DNA from: Sporomusaceae bacterium
Lineage (GTDB): Bacteria > Bacillota > Negativicutes > DSM-13327
Length of the DNA stretch: 13,538 nucleotides
Assembly (NCBI GenBank): GCA_027492445.1
Contig: JAPUES010000138.1
Location: 1 to 13,538, forward strand
Direction of reading: 5' to 3'
A program made the translations under genes and the position numbers. Below the pieces are notes generated by a model. That model did not search any database, was not told the DNA's origin, and saw only the letters and a program-made list of their open reading frames with translations. Below are positions 6,930 to 13,538 of this stretch, one piece after another; position 1 is the stretch's first letter; each line of letters opens with the position of its first letter.

Positions 6930-8031
6930 AAAGAAAGTAGGGGAGGTAAGGACAAGGGACTTTTTTGATTTACAGCGATTTGCAGGAGAAAAGACGGAAG
7001 AGGCTACCCCAAAAAGAAAAGCAGAAGCTAGGGAAAAAGGGCAAGTAGCGAAGAGTATGGAAATTAATTCTGTATTTGTTATTGTAGCTGCTTTTTTTAC
7101 CTTAAAGACAAGTGGAGCTTATATTTATGACCAATTAGCGGGTTATATGAAATATACTTTTACCCATTTGTTTTTACCGGATTTAACAATCCCGACAATT
7201 CAGCAGATTTTTATTGGTTTTGGTATTATCTTTCTTAAAACAGCATTTCCTGTGATGTTTGTAATTGTAATCGTTGCCTTAGGTATTAATTTTGCACAAG
7301 TTGGTTTTAATTTTACAATGAAACCTCTAATGCCTGATTTTAACAAAGTAAATCCTTTATCGGGTTTTGGAAGATTATTCTCAAAACGTTCTATTGTTGA
7401 ACTATTTAAATCTTTATTTAAAATAGCGGTTATTGGTACCGTTATGTATCGGTTCATGGTAAATAATACCCAACAAGTTCCTGGTTTGATTAGTGCTGAG
7501 TTAATTGATACTGTGCATTTAACGGCCTCTCTTATCCTAGATTTAGTCTTTAATATTTGTATGGTTCTCTTTATTATGGCAGTATTTGATTATATGTATC
7601 AATGGTGGGAAAACCAGGAAAGTATGAAAATGAGTAAAGATGATATTAAACAAGAATATAAGCAAATGGAAGGGGATCCTCAGCTGAAGGGGAAAATAAA
7701 AGAACGACAACGGGCAATGTCTCGGCAACGTATGATGCAAGAAGTTCCTCAGGCTGATGTTGTGGTAACCAATCCAACCCATTTTGCTGTGGCGTTAAAA
7801 TATGATCAAGATATGTTAGCCCCTATTATTGTTGCCAAAGGTAAAGACTTAATTGCACAAAAAATCAAAGAAATTGCCAAAGAACATAAAGTTATTATTC
7901 TTGAAAATAAAATGTTGGCACGGACGTTATACGCTTCTGTTGAAATCGGTCACCCTGTACCTCATGAATTATATCAGGCTGTCGCTGAAGTGCTAGCATA
8001 TGTTTATAAATTAAAAAAACGTTTATTATAA
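6883..8031 (+). CDS. flhB: flagellar export switch protein FlhB
   Basis: FlhB controls export-substrate switching from hook to filament subunits. The product shows the cytoplasmic N-terminal motif DLQRFAGEKTEEATPKRK, four membrane segments, and a cytoplasmic domain with the autocleavage site NPTH (encoded from 7771; residues 297-300 from ATG 6883), then the usual ending. The start is uncertain. The last in-frame ATG before the conserved core is 6883, 47 bases inside fliR, with TTG 6880 just before it and GGAG at 6869-6872. This gives 382 residues and about 28 before DLQ, whereas Bacillus FlhB has about five. A strong GGGGAGG at 6940-6946 precedes exactly the position expected by homology, but only ACA (6952) and AGG (6955) stand there. 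Identity is certain; the first ~28 residues are not. Confidence 0.93.
   Translation: MGCLKIFLPFYPSLSKKKVGEVRTRDFFDLQRFAGEKTEEATPKRKAEAREKGQVAKSMEINSVFVIVAAFFTLKTSGAYIYDQLAGYMKYTFTHLFLPDLTIPTIQQIFIGFGIIFLKTAFPVMFVIVIVALGINFAQVGFNFTMKPLMPDFNKVNPLSGFGRLFSKRSIVELFKSLFKIAVIGTVMYRFMVNNTQQVPGLISAELIDTVHLTASLILDLVFNICMVLFIMAVFDYMYQWWENQESMKMSKDDIKQEYKQMEGDPQLKGKIKERQRAMSRQRMMQEVPQADVVVTNPTHFAVALKYDQDMLAPIIVAKGKDLIAQKIKEIAKEHKVIILENKMLARTLYASVEIGHPVPHELYQAVAEVLAYVYKLKKRLL
6940..6946 (+). promoter_or_regulatory. strong ribosome binding site without an in-frame canonical start (flhB)
   Basis: GGGGAGG lies 11 bases after the fliR stop, where the flhB ribosome binding site would be expected. The flhB frame continues GTA AGG ACA AGG GAC TTT TTT GAT with no ATG, GTG or TTG; the only nearby TTG (6965) is out of frame. 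The codon at 6952 (ACA) is five codons before the conserved DLQ and five bases after this site, which matches the start position of Bacillus FlhB. It may be a relic of a lost start, or the site of unusual initiation or a base error. Confidence 0.5.
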
Positions 8032-8049
8032 GTAAAAGGAGGGAAAAAA

Positions 8050-10122
8050 TTGGCTACTCAAACAGCACCATTTTCATTTTTATCTAAATTAGCTAAATAC
8101 AGTGATATTGTAGTGGCCCTTGGGTTAATTACCATCATAATCATGATGATTATTCCTTTGCCGCCTTTTTTATTGGATTTGCTATTATCTTTAAATATTA
8201 CGTTTGCTCTTATCATTATTATGGTGGCTGTTTATAATATAGAACCTTTAGACTTTTCCGTTTTCCCTTCCCTACTATTGATTGCAACATTGTTTCGATT
8301 AGCTCTTAATGTTTCTTCCACCCGGCTTATTTTGCTCGATGGCTATGCTGGGGAAGTAATTATGGCCTTTGGCAATTTTGTTGTTGGTGGTAATGCGGTG
8401 GTTGGTTTTATTATATTTGTTATTTTGGTTATTATTCAATTTCTTGTTATTACGAAAGGTTCGGAACGTGTGGCCGAGGTAGCTGCTAGATTTACCCTAG
8501 ATGCGATGCCAGGTAAGCAAATGAGTATTGATGCGGATTTGAATTCAGGTGCCATTACAGATGCTCAGGCCCATCAGCGTCGAAATAGTATTCAGCGAGA
8601 GGCTGATTTTTATGGAGCTATGGATGGTGCGAGTAAGTTTGTTAAGGGCGATGCCATCGCAGCAATTATTATTATTGTAATTAATATTGTTGGTGGCTTT
8701 ATTATTGGTATGGTGCAACGGGACTTAGGAGCAGCGGAAGCGCTACATAGTTATACCTTGCTAACGGTTGGTGAAGGACTAGTAAATCAAATACCTGCCC
8801 TACTTATTTCTACTGCAACCGGTATTGTCGTAACAAGGGCTGCTTCAGAATCGAATTTAGGTAATGACCTAGTCGATCAGCTTTTTAGAACACCACGCGT
8901 TTTTTATATTGTCTCAGGAGTATTATCGGTAATGGCACTTGTACCTGGTTTACCAATGATTCCTTTCTTAAGCCTTGGCATACTAGCTTTTATGATTGGC
9001 TATATATTACAAAGCACTGCAAAGCATGCCGAAGAATCTAAGGTAAATATTCAAGAAGAACAGGAACAAGAAGAAGTACGAAAACCAGAAAATATTGTCT
9101 CTTTATTACAAATTGATACGATGGAACTTGAAATAGGCTATAGTTTGATTCCCATGGTCGACGTCTCCCAAGGAGGGGATTTACTTGATCGTGTGGTCAT
9201 GATTCGGCGGCAATGTGCCATTGAACTAGGACTCATTGTGCCAACGATTCGTATTCGTGATAATATTCAGTTAAAACCTAACATATATGTGATAAAATTA
9301 AAAGGGATAGAGATTGCAAAGGGCGAATTATTACTAGATCATTACTTAGCAATGAATCCTGGGACTGTTTTTGAAGAAATTGCTGGTATTGAAACAGTAG
9401 AACCTGCTTTTGGATTGCCTGCACTTTGGATTCAAGAATTAAATCGAGAGGATGCAGAGCTTGCCGGGTATACGGTGGTAGATCCTGTTTCTGTCCTTGC
9501 TACTCATCTTACAGAAGTGATTAAATCACATGCCGCCGAGGTTCTAGGACGCCAGGAAGTTCAGACTCTAATTGATGCTGTAAAACAAAATAATTCTGCA
9601 GTTGTTGATGAAGTAACGCCAGCCTTATTATCCATTGGAGATATACAAAAAGTATTGGCAAAAATGCTGCGTGAGCGAATTTCCATTCGTGATATGGTGA
9701 CTATTTTAGAAACCTTAGCAGATTATGCTCAGCTCACCAAAGATACTGAAATCCTAACAGAATATGTTCGTCATGCGTTAGCAAGGCAAATCTCAAAGCA
9801 ATATGCTGAGGGTAATACCTTAACCTGTTTAACTGTTGATCCTCAATTGGAAAATACCATTGCAGGAGCAGTCCAGCGTACGGAAGGCGGCTCTTATGTA
9901 GCCCTTGAACCACAAGTATTACAGACTATTATTAATAGCATTTCTAATGAATTGCCCAAAATTACTAGCCTTGGGTATCAGCCAATTGTGCTGACCAGTC
10001 CTGCAGTTAGGCCTTATTTCCAAAAGTTAATTGAACGTAATGCCCCTAATTTAATTGTTTTATCTTATGCAGAATTAGAGTCGAAAGTTGAAGTGCAGTC
10101 ATTAGGGATGGTGAAGATATAA
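8050..10122 (+). CDS. flhA: flagellar export gate protein FlhA
   Basis: FlhA forms the nonameric gate ring that passes substrates from the export ATPase and chaperones into the channel. The 690-residue product has an N-terminal half with about eight membrane helices. The conserved segment LNVSSTRLILLDG is at about residues 86-98, and the cytoplasmic loop with ERVAEVAARFTLDAMPGKQM then SIDADLN is at about 139-165. A Glu-rich linker lies around 333-345, followed by a soluble domain of about 345 residues that docks chaperone-substrate complexes. Length is full. Start is TTG 8050, preceded by an unusually good AAAAGGAGGG at 8034-8043 with six bases of spacing; no ATG competes nearby. It directly follows flhB and abuts flhF without any gap. 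Confidence 0.97.
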   Translation: MATQTAPFSFLSKLAKYSDIVVALGLITIIIMMIIPLPPFLLDLLLSLNITFALIIIMVAVYNIEPLDFSVFPSLLLIATLFRLALNVSSTRLILLDGYAGEVIMAFGNFVVGGNAVVGFIIFVILVIIQFLVITKGSERVAEVAARFTLDAMPGKQMSIDADLNSGAITDAQAHQRRNSIQREADFYGAMDGASKFVKGDAIAAIIIIVINIVGGFIIGMVQRDLGAAEALHSYTLLTVGEGLVNQIPALLISTATGIVVTRAASESNLGNDLVDQLFRTPRVFYIVSGVLSVMALVPGLPMIPFLSLGILAFMIGYILQSTAKHAEESKVNIQEEQEQEEVRKPENIVSLLQIDTMELEIGYSLIPMVDVSQGGDLLDRVVMIRRQCAIELGLIVPTIRIRDNIQLKPNIYVIKLKGIEIAKGELLLDHYLAMNPGTVFEEIAGIETVEPAFGLPALWIQELNREDAELAGYTVVDPVSVLATHLTEVIKSHAAEVLGRQEVQTLIDAVKQNNSAVVDEVTPALLSIGDIQKVLAKMLRERISIRDMVTILETLADYAQLTKDTEILTEYVRHALARQISKQYAEGNTLTCLTVDPQLENTIAGAVQRTEGGSYVALEPQVLQTIINSISNELPKITSLGYQPIVLTSPAVRPYFQKLIERNAPNLIVLSYAELESKVEVQSLGMVKI

Positions 10123-11211
10123 TTGAAAGTAAGATTTTTTACGGCAGACTCGATACAAGATGCCATGGCACAAGTCAAAAATGTGTTAGGGCGGGATGCG
10201 ATTATTTTGCATACTCGGACTTTTCGTAAAGGGGGGATTTTAGGTTTTTTTACGAAAGAAAAAGTAGAAGTTATGGCAGGGATGGATATACCGATTGCCG
10301 CTGCGGTGGAAAAAGTAATACCGCCGCCACCACCACCACCAGTTATTGAGGAGGACAAGAATTTAGTTGCAGTGCAGCTCGAACTTGCTACCATGCGAGA
10401 CCTCTTAGAAAAAGTTCTACAGAAAGGACCGCAAACAGCAGAATCTTCTCCCCTTCTTGAATTATTATTAGCTAATGATATTGACCAAGGTATTGCAGAG
10501 CAAATGATAATGGAATTACCTAAAAAATATCGTCAGGGGGCTTTGACTCCTGAAGTAAAAAAACTATTGCTAGAACAAATAAAAGATAAGTTGCAAGATA
10601 TTGAAGGAATAAAAGTTCCTAAATCAGGCAGGAAAATAGTAGCCTTTATTGGACCGACTGGGGTTGGGAAAACGACAACCATTGCAAAATTAGCAGCAAA
10701 TTTTGCAATTCAAGAGGGGTATCGTGTAGCCTTGATAACAGCAGATACCTATCGAGTTTCTGCTGTTGAACAACTTAAAACCTATTCGGATATTATGGGG
10801 ATACCCATTCATGTGGTATATACTGCAGAAGAAATCAAAAGGGTGATTGATTCTAATCTAGATAAACAATTAATACTAATTGATACTGCAGGTCGTAGTC
10901 CTCACAATAGTGATCAATTAGAGGAATTAGAGAAATTACTTCAAATTGATGATTCTATAGAGAAACACTTAGTATTAAGTACCACGACTAAGTATAAGGA
11001 TGCTTTAGATATTGTAGAAAAATTTTCTCAATGTTCACCTGATAAAATTATATTTACCAAACTTGATGAGGCCAGAAATATCGGTACGATTGTAAATCTT
11101 TTGTATCAAACCCATATCACCTTGTCCTATGTTACCAACGGGCAAAATGTACCAGATGATATTGAATTAGTTGATCCCCAAAAGTTGGCACAACTGATTT
11201 TTAGGACATAA
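10123..11211 (+). CDS. flhF: flagellar SRP-type GTPase FlhF
   Basis: FlhF is an SRP-family GTPase that recruits early basal-body parts and sets flagellar position. The 362-residue product has an N-terminal basic (B) region ending in a run of seven prolines (residues 67-73), an N domain, and a G domain. Its motifs are G1 GPTGVGKT (177-184), ADTYR (207-211), G3 DTAGR (254-258), and G4 TKLDE (312-316), with TNGQNVPDDIE near the end. All key nucleotide-binding residues look intact. Start is TTG 10123, the codon directly after the flhA TAA, with GGTGA at 10110-10114 as a modest ribosome binding site, so translation is probably coupled to flhA. flhG follows with a one-base overlap; the two proteins act as a pair. 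Confidence 0.96.
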   Translation: MKVRFFTADSIQDAMAQVKNVLGRDAIILHTRTFRKGGILGFFTKEKVEVMAGMDIPIAAAVEKVIPPPPPPPVIEEDKNLVAVQLELATMRDLLEKVLQKGPQTAESSPLLELLLANDIDQGIAEQMIMELPKKYRQGALTPEVKKLLLEQIKDKLQDIEGIKVPKSGRKIVAFIGPTGVGKTTTIAKLAANFAIQEGYRVALITADTYRVSAVEQLKTYSDIMGIPIHVVYTAEEIKRVIDSNLDKQLILIDTAGRSPHNSDQLEELEKLLQIDDSIEKHLVLSTTTKYKDALDIVEKFSQCSPDKIIFTKLDEARNIGTIVNLLYQTHITLSYVTNGQNVPDDIELVDPQKLAQLIFRT

Positions 11212-12101
11212 TGATGTGGGATCAAGCCGAACGATTACGAAAAATGGTGAAAGACGTTCATACCAAACCGAGTAGTGCAGTTATTAAAGCAAATAATATG
11301 CGAGCACGAATCATTACTATTACCAGTGGCAAGGGTGGTGTTGGTAAAACAAATTTTACAGTCAACTTGGCTTTGGCTTTGGGGAAATTAGGGAAAAAAG
11401 TGGTTGTCATTGATGCTGATTTAGGGATGGGTAATGTTGACGTGATACTAGGATGTTCCGTTCCCTATAATATGATGCATCTATTAGAAGGTGGATTTTC
11501 CCTGCAAGATATTATCATTGACGGTCCACACGGCATAAAATTTATGTCTGGAGGATCTGGAATACACAAATTAGCAAATTTAACAAACTTAGAGCTTATG
11601 CATATTAGCAATCAAATTACATTGCTAGATAATTGGGCAGAAATTATTTTAATTGATACTGGAGCCGGAATTAACTCGAATGTAATGAATTTTGTAATTG
11701 CAGCAGATGAAGTAATTATCATTACAACGCCTGAACCAACAGCGATTACCGATGCCTATGCTATGATGAAGACTTTTGCAAATCATAGTGGCAAAGGAAC
11801 GCTACAATTAGTTGTAAATCGCGTAATGGAAGAAGAAGAGGGCAATGTAGCTGCGGAGAAATTAGTCAAAGTAGGGCTCAATTTTCTAGGACTTACACTT
11901 GTAAATTTAGGTATAGTTTATGAGGATAGTAATTTAATACGGGCTGTAAAAAAACAAGTCCCTGTATTATTGTCCTTTCCCAATACTCTATCAACACGTT
12001 GTATTGAACAAATCGCGAATCGCTTATTATTAGGTGAAAGTTGTAAAAAAACCAGTGGTATTAAACGATTTTTTGAAAATTTAGTAGGATTAATGCGGTG
12101 A
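11211..12101 (+). CDS. flhG: flagellar number regulator FlhG (MinD-like ATPase, YlxH)
   Basis: FlhG is a MinD/ParA-family ATPase that limits flagellar number and stimulates FlhF's GTPase. The 296-residue product starts with the activator motif DQAERLR (residues 4-10), matching the DQAxxLR motif known to activate FlhF. It has the deviant Walker A SGKGGVGKT (39-47), the A' motif DADLGMGN (68-75) and a Walker B-type LIDTGAG (147-153). The last ~15 residues (SGIKRFFENLVGLMR) form a likely amphipathic membrane-targeting helix as in MinD. ATG 11211 overlaps the flhF stop as TAATG; ATG 11214 follows immediately and is better spaced from AGGA at 11203-11206, so the start could be one codon later. Confidence 0.95.
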   Translation: MMWDQAERLRKMVKDVHTKPSSAVIKANNMRARIITITSGKGGVGKTNFTVNLALALGKLGKKVVVIDADLGMGNVDVILGCSVPYNMMHLLEGGFSLQDIIIDGPHGIKFMSGGSGIHKLANLTNLELMHISNQITLLDNWAEIILIDTGAGINSNVMNFVIAADEVIIITTPEPTAITDAYAMMKTFANHSGKGTLQLVVNRVMEEEEGNVAAEKLVKVGLNFLGLTLVNLGIVYEDSNLIRAVKKQVPVLLSFPNTLSTRCIEQIANRLLLGESCKKTSGIKRFFENLVGLMR

Positions 12102-12113
12102 GTAAAGTACAGC

Positions 12114-12120
12114 AAGGAGG
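12114..12120 (+). promoter_or_regulatory. ribosome binding site placed for an ATT start of the PilZ gene
   Basis: A perfect AAGGAGG stands eight bases before an in-frame ATT at 12129, the usual spacing. No ATG, GTG or TTG occurs in that frame until ATG 12174, 53 bases downstream of the site. ATG 12174 has its own weaker AAAGG at 12160-12164. The site therefore either drives a rare ATT start or is a leftover. Confidence 0.55.
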
Positions 12121-12128
12121 AAAAGCGT

Positions 12129-12779
12129 ATTAGTTTAGATAAAATATTCAGAATTAACCAAAGGTTATCCATTATGCTCGCAAAAAACAATACGATTCAG
12201 CAATTTGCAAGCCGCATTGAAGAAGTGATACATAACCATATGATTATTGCCATGCCGATGGAAAAAGGTCATCCCATTTATCAAACTAAAGGAAGTACCT
12301 TTAGGGGTAGAATCTTTGATGAAAGTGGAGTTTACGCTTTTAAAAGTACTTTTGTTGATCGAAAAATGAACCCTTTGCCCATATGGATTGTTACTATGCC
12401 TTTTGAGATTGAAAAAACACAACAAAGGTCTTTTGTTCGTTTTGATATAGCCTTACCTATCGTGGTTGAATATTTAAAAGATGGAGAAGAAGAGGAAATA
12501 TCTCTAAATTTAGTAACAAAAGATCTTAGTGGTGGTGGATTGCAGATTATATCTGAGCGGAAAATCAAAGTTGGAAAAAGAGTTCAACTAACATTAGCAT
12601 TTCCTGAACAGGGCGCAGTGAAAGTAGCTGGAGAAGTTATTCGAGTGCATAAGCCCCAAGATGACCGGCAACTTTTTTGGATTAGCCTTAGATTTATAGA
12701 TATTCAAGAAAGTACGCGTGATAAAATAAGTAAATTTATATTTAGGAAACAATTGGAACAGCGACAAAAAGGATTATAG
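12129..12779 (+). CDS. YcgR-type PilZ domain protein, predicted c-di-GMP receptor
   Basis: A cytoplasmic two-domain protein: an N-terminal YcgR-like beta domain and a C-terminal PilZ domain. The PilZ c-di-GMP motifs are intact: RSFVR (RxxxR) encoded at about 12426-12440 and DLSGGG (DxSxxG) from about 12522. Members of this family slow or stop the motor when c-di-GMP is high, by contacting stator or switch (YcgR in enterobacteria, MotI/DgrA in Bacillus); placement between flhG and cheB supports a motility role. The start is debatable. ATG 12174 gives 201 residues. The frame is open upstream, and LDKIFRINQRLSIM there looks like the first strand of the YcgR domain. A perfect AAGGAGG sits eight bases before ATT 12129, giving 216 residues. 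I prefer ATT, with ATG 12174 as the conservative alternative. Confidence 0.85.
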   Translation: MSLDKIFRINQRLSIMLAKNNTIQQFASRIEEVIHNHMIIAMPMEKGHPIYQTKGSTFRGRIFDESGVYAFKSTFVDRKMNPLPIWIVTMPFEIEKTQQRSFVRFDIALPIVVEYLKDGEEEEISLNLVTKDLSGGGLQIISERKIKVGKRVQLTLAFPEQGAVKVAGEVIRVHKPQDDRQLFWISLRFIDIQESTRDKISKFIFRKQLEQRQKGL

Positions 12780-12795
12780 CAATGGAGGTAGGATG

Positions 12796-13538
12796 ATGAA
12801 AAAAATATTAATCGTTGACGATTCTGCTTTTATGCGAAAATTGTTATCAGACCTGTTTTCCGCTGAACCTGATTTTATAGTCATTGATACAGCTCGCAAT
12901 GGTGCAGATGCAGTTGAAAAAGTGAAGAATCTTAAACCAGATTTAATTACATTAGATGTAGAAATGCCCATCATGGATGGAATAAAAGCCTTAAAAATTA
13001 TTATGAAGGATATACCAACACCAGTTTTAATGATTAGCAGTCTCACAAAGGATGGAGCAGAGGCTACTCTATTAGCTTTAGAACTTGGTGCAGTAGATTT
13101 TGTGGCAAAGTCAGCTGGTATACTTTCTACTATAGATGGTATAGGTGGTGAAATATTGTCGAAAAGTCGGGCGGCAGTACAAGCAAAGGTTACTAAATTT
13201 GTTACGAAACCAATGCCAGTACAATCTATTGCCAATTCCTTTGCACAACAGAATGCTTCAATCAATAATGAACAAATTTTAGCAATTGGTACTTCTACGG
13301 GAGGTCCTCGAGCATTGCAGGAAGTAATTACTAGATTACCTGCCGATTTACCATGTGGGGTTGTTATTGTTCAGCACATGCCGCCAGTCTTTACAAAATC
13401 ATTGGCGGAGCGGTTAAATTCTTTATCTGCTTTGACAGTGAAAGAAGCGGAGCATAATGATGTGATACGCCCTGGTTTAGTACTCATAGCTCCAGGTGAT
13501 TACCATATGATAATCGAACGCGAGGGAAATAAAAAGGT
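12796..13538 (+). CDS. cheB: chemotaxis response regulator/protein-glutamate methylesterase CheB (3' end outside the window)
   Basis: CheB removes methyl groups (and deamidates glutamines) on chemoreceptors when phosphorylated by CheA, giving adaptation. Numbering from ATG 12796, the receiver domain has acidic pocket D8/D9, phosphoacceptor D54 in LITLDVEMPIMDG, and K105 in VDFVAKS. After a linker with many Ala, Lys and Gln residues, the methylesterase domain begins at about residue 161 (ILAIGTSTGGPRALQ) with the catalytic serine S167 and histidine H194 in QHMPP. The catalytic aspartate lies beyond the right edge, so the gene is truncated by the window, not broken. GGAGG at 12784-12788 favours ATG 12796 (seven bases) over ATG 12793 (four). 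It starts 16 bases after the PilZ gene stop. Confidence 0.95.
   Translation, partial: MKKILIVDDSAFMRKLLSDLFSAEPDFIVIDTARNGADAVEKVKNLKPDLITLDVEMPIMDGIKALKIIMKDIPTPVLMISSLTKDGAEATLLALELGAVDFVAKSAGILSTIDGIGGEILSKSRAAVQAKVTKFVTKPMPVQSIANSFAQQNASINNEQILAIGTSTGGPRALQEVITRLPADLPCGVVIVQHMPPVFTKSLAERLNSLSALTVKEAEHNDVIRPGLVLIAPGDYHMIIEREGNKK

Noticed and set aside
6900..6960. Programmed frameshift making a FliR-FlhB fusion, as fused proteins exist in some clostridia
   Set aside because: A +1 shift would be required and no convincing slippery sequence with a stimulator is visible; an overlapping start inside fliR explains the arrangement more simply.
11918..12425. Minus-strand open frames of 80-90 residues around the PilZ gene start
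   Set aside because: They lack ribosome binding sites and recognisable domains, and overlap well-supported plus-strand genes (flhG and the PilZ gene).
12774..13265. Minus-strand 163-residue open frame opposite cheB
   Set aside because: The plus strand encodes a clear CheB receiver domain with all catalytic residues; the antisense frame has no family motif and is a shadow.

Overview
The window is one uninterrupted, plus-strand block of a fla/che (flagellar and chemotaxis) operon from a low-GC bacterium. Gene content and order (hook gene, flbD/swrD, fliL, fliM, fliY, cheY, fliO-P-Q-R, flhB, flhA, flhF, flhG, a YcgR/PilZ gene, cheB), the use of FliY rather than a stand-alone FliN, and strong AAGGAGG-type ribosome binding sites point to the Bacillota. 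The lineage feels closest to Negativicutes such as Sporomusa/Pelosinus relatives, but that is recall-based inference and nothing in the window proves it. No mobile elements, RNA genes, CRISPR arrays or convincing minus-strand genes are visible.

Layout. Positions 1-1133 hold the 3' part of the hook gene flgE, whose left end lies outside the window and whose first ~400 bases encode an alanine/threonine-rich, internally repetitive segment. A perfect G7/C7 hairpin separates it from flbD (1204-1398), followed by fliL (1435-1917), a second, weaker stem-loop, then the switch genes fliM (1979-2983) and fliY (about 2973-4094) and cheY (4152-4514). The flagellar type III export gate follows: fliO, fliP, fliQ, fliR, flhB and flhA (4517-10122). 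Next come the placement/number regulators flhF and flhG (10123-12101), a predicted c-di-GMP receptor of the YcgR type (12129 or 12174 to 12779), and the receiver and part of the methylesterase domain of cheB (12796 to the right edge).

How the parts work together. FlhA/FlhB/FliP/FliQ/FliR with FliO form the export gate that secretes rod, hook (FlgE) and filament subunits. FliM and FliY form the cytoplasmic switch ring; both carry the N-terminal CheY-P docking motif, and FliY also carries two intact CheC-type phosphatase motifs. CheY is the switch signal and CheB the receptor-adaptation enzyme. FlhF and FlhG set flagellar position and number. FliL and FlbD/SwrD support stator function, and the PilZ protein probably slows the motor in response to c-di-GMP.

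Most junctions are short (overlaps or 0-60 bases), consistent with a single transcript and translational coupling. No promoter or intrinsic terminator could be supported. I see no undescribed multi-gene system here. The points most worth a second look are the alanine-rich hook insert, the G7/C7 hairpin after flgE, and two genes (flhB and the PilZ gene) where a strong ribosome binding site is not followed by any ATG, GTG or TTG in frame.
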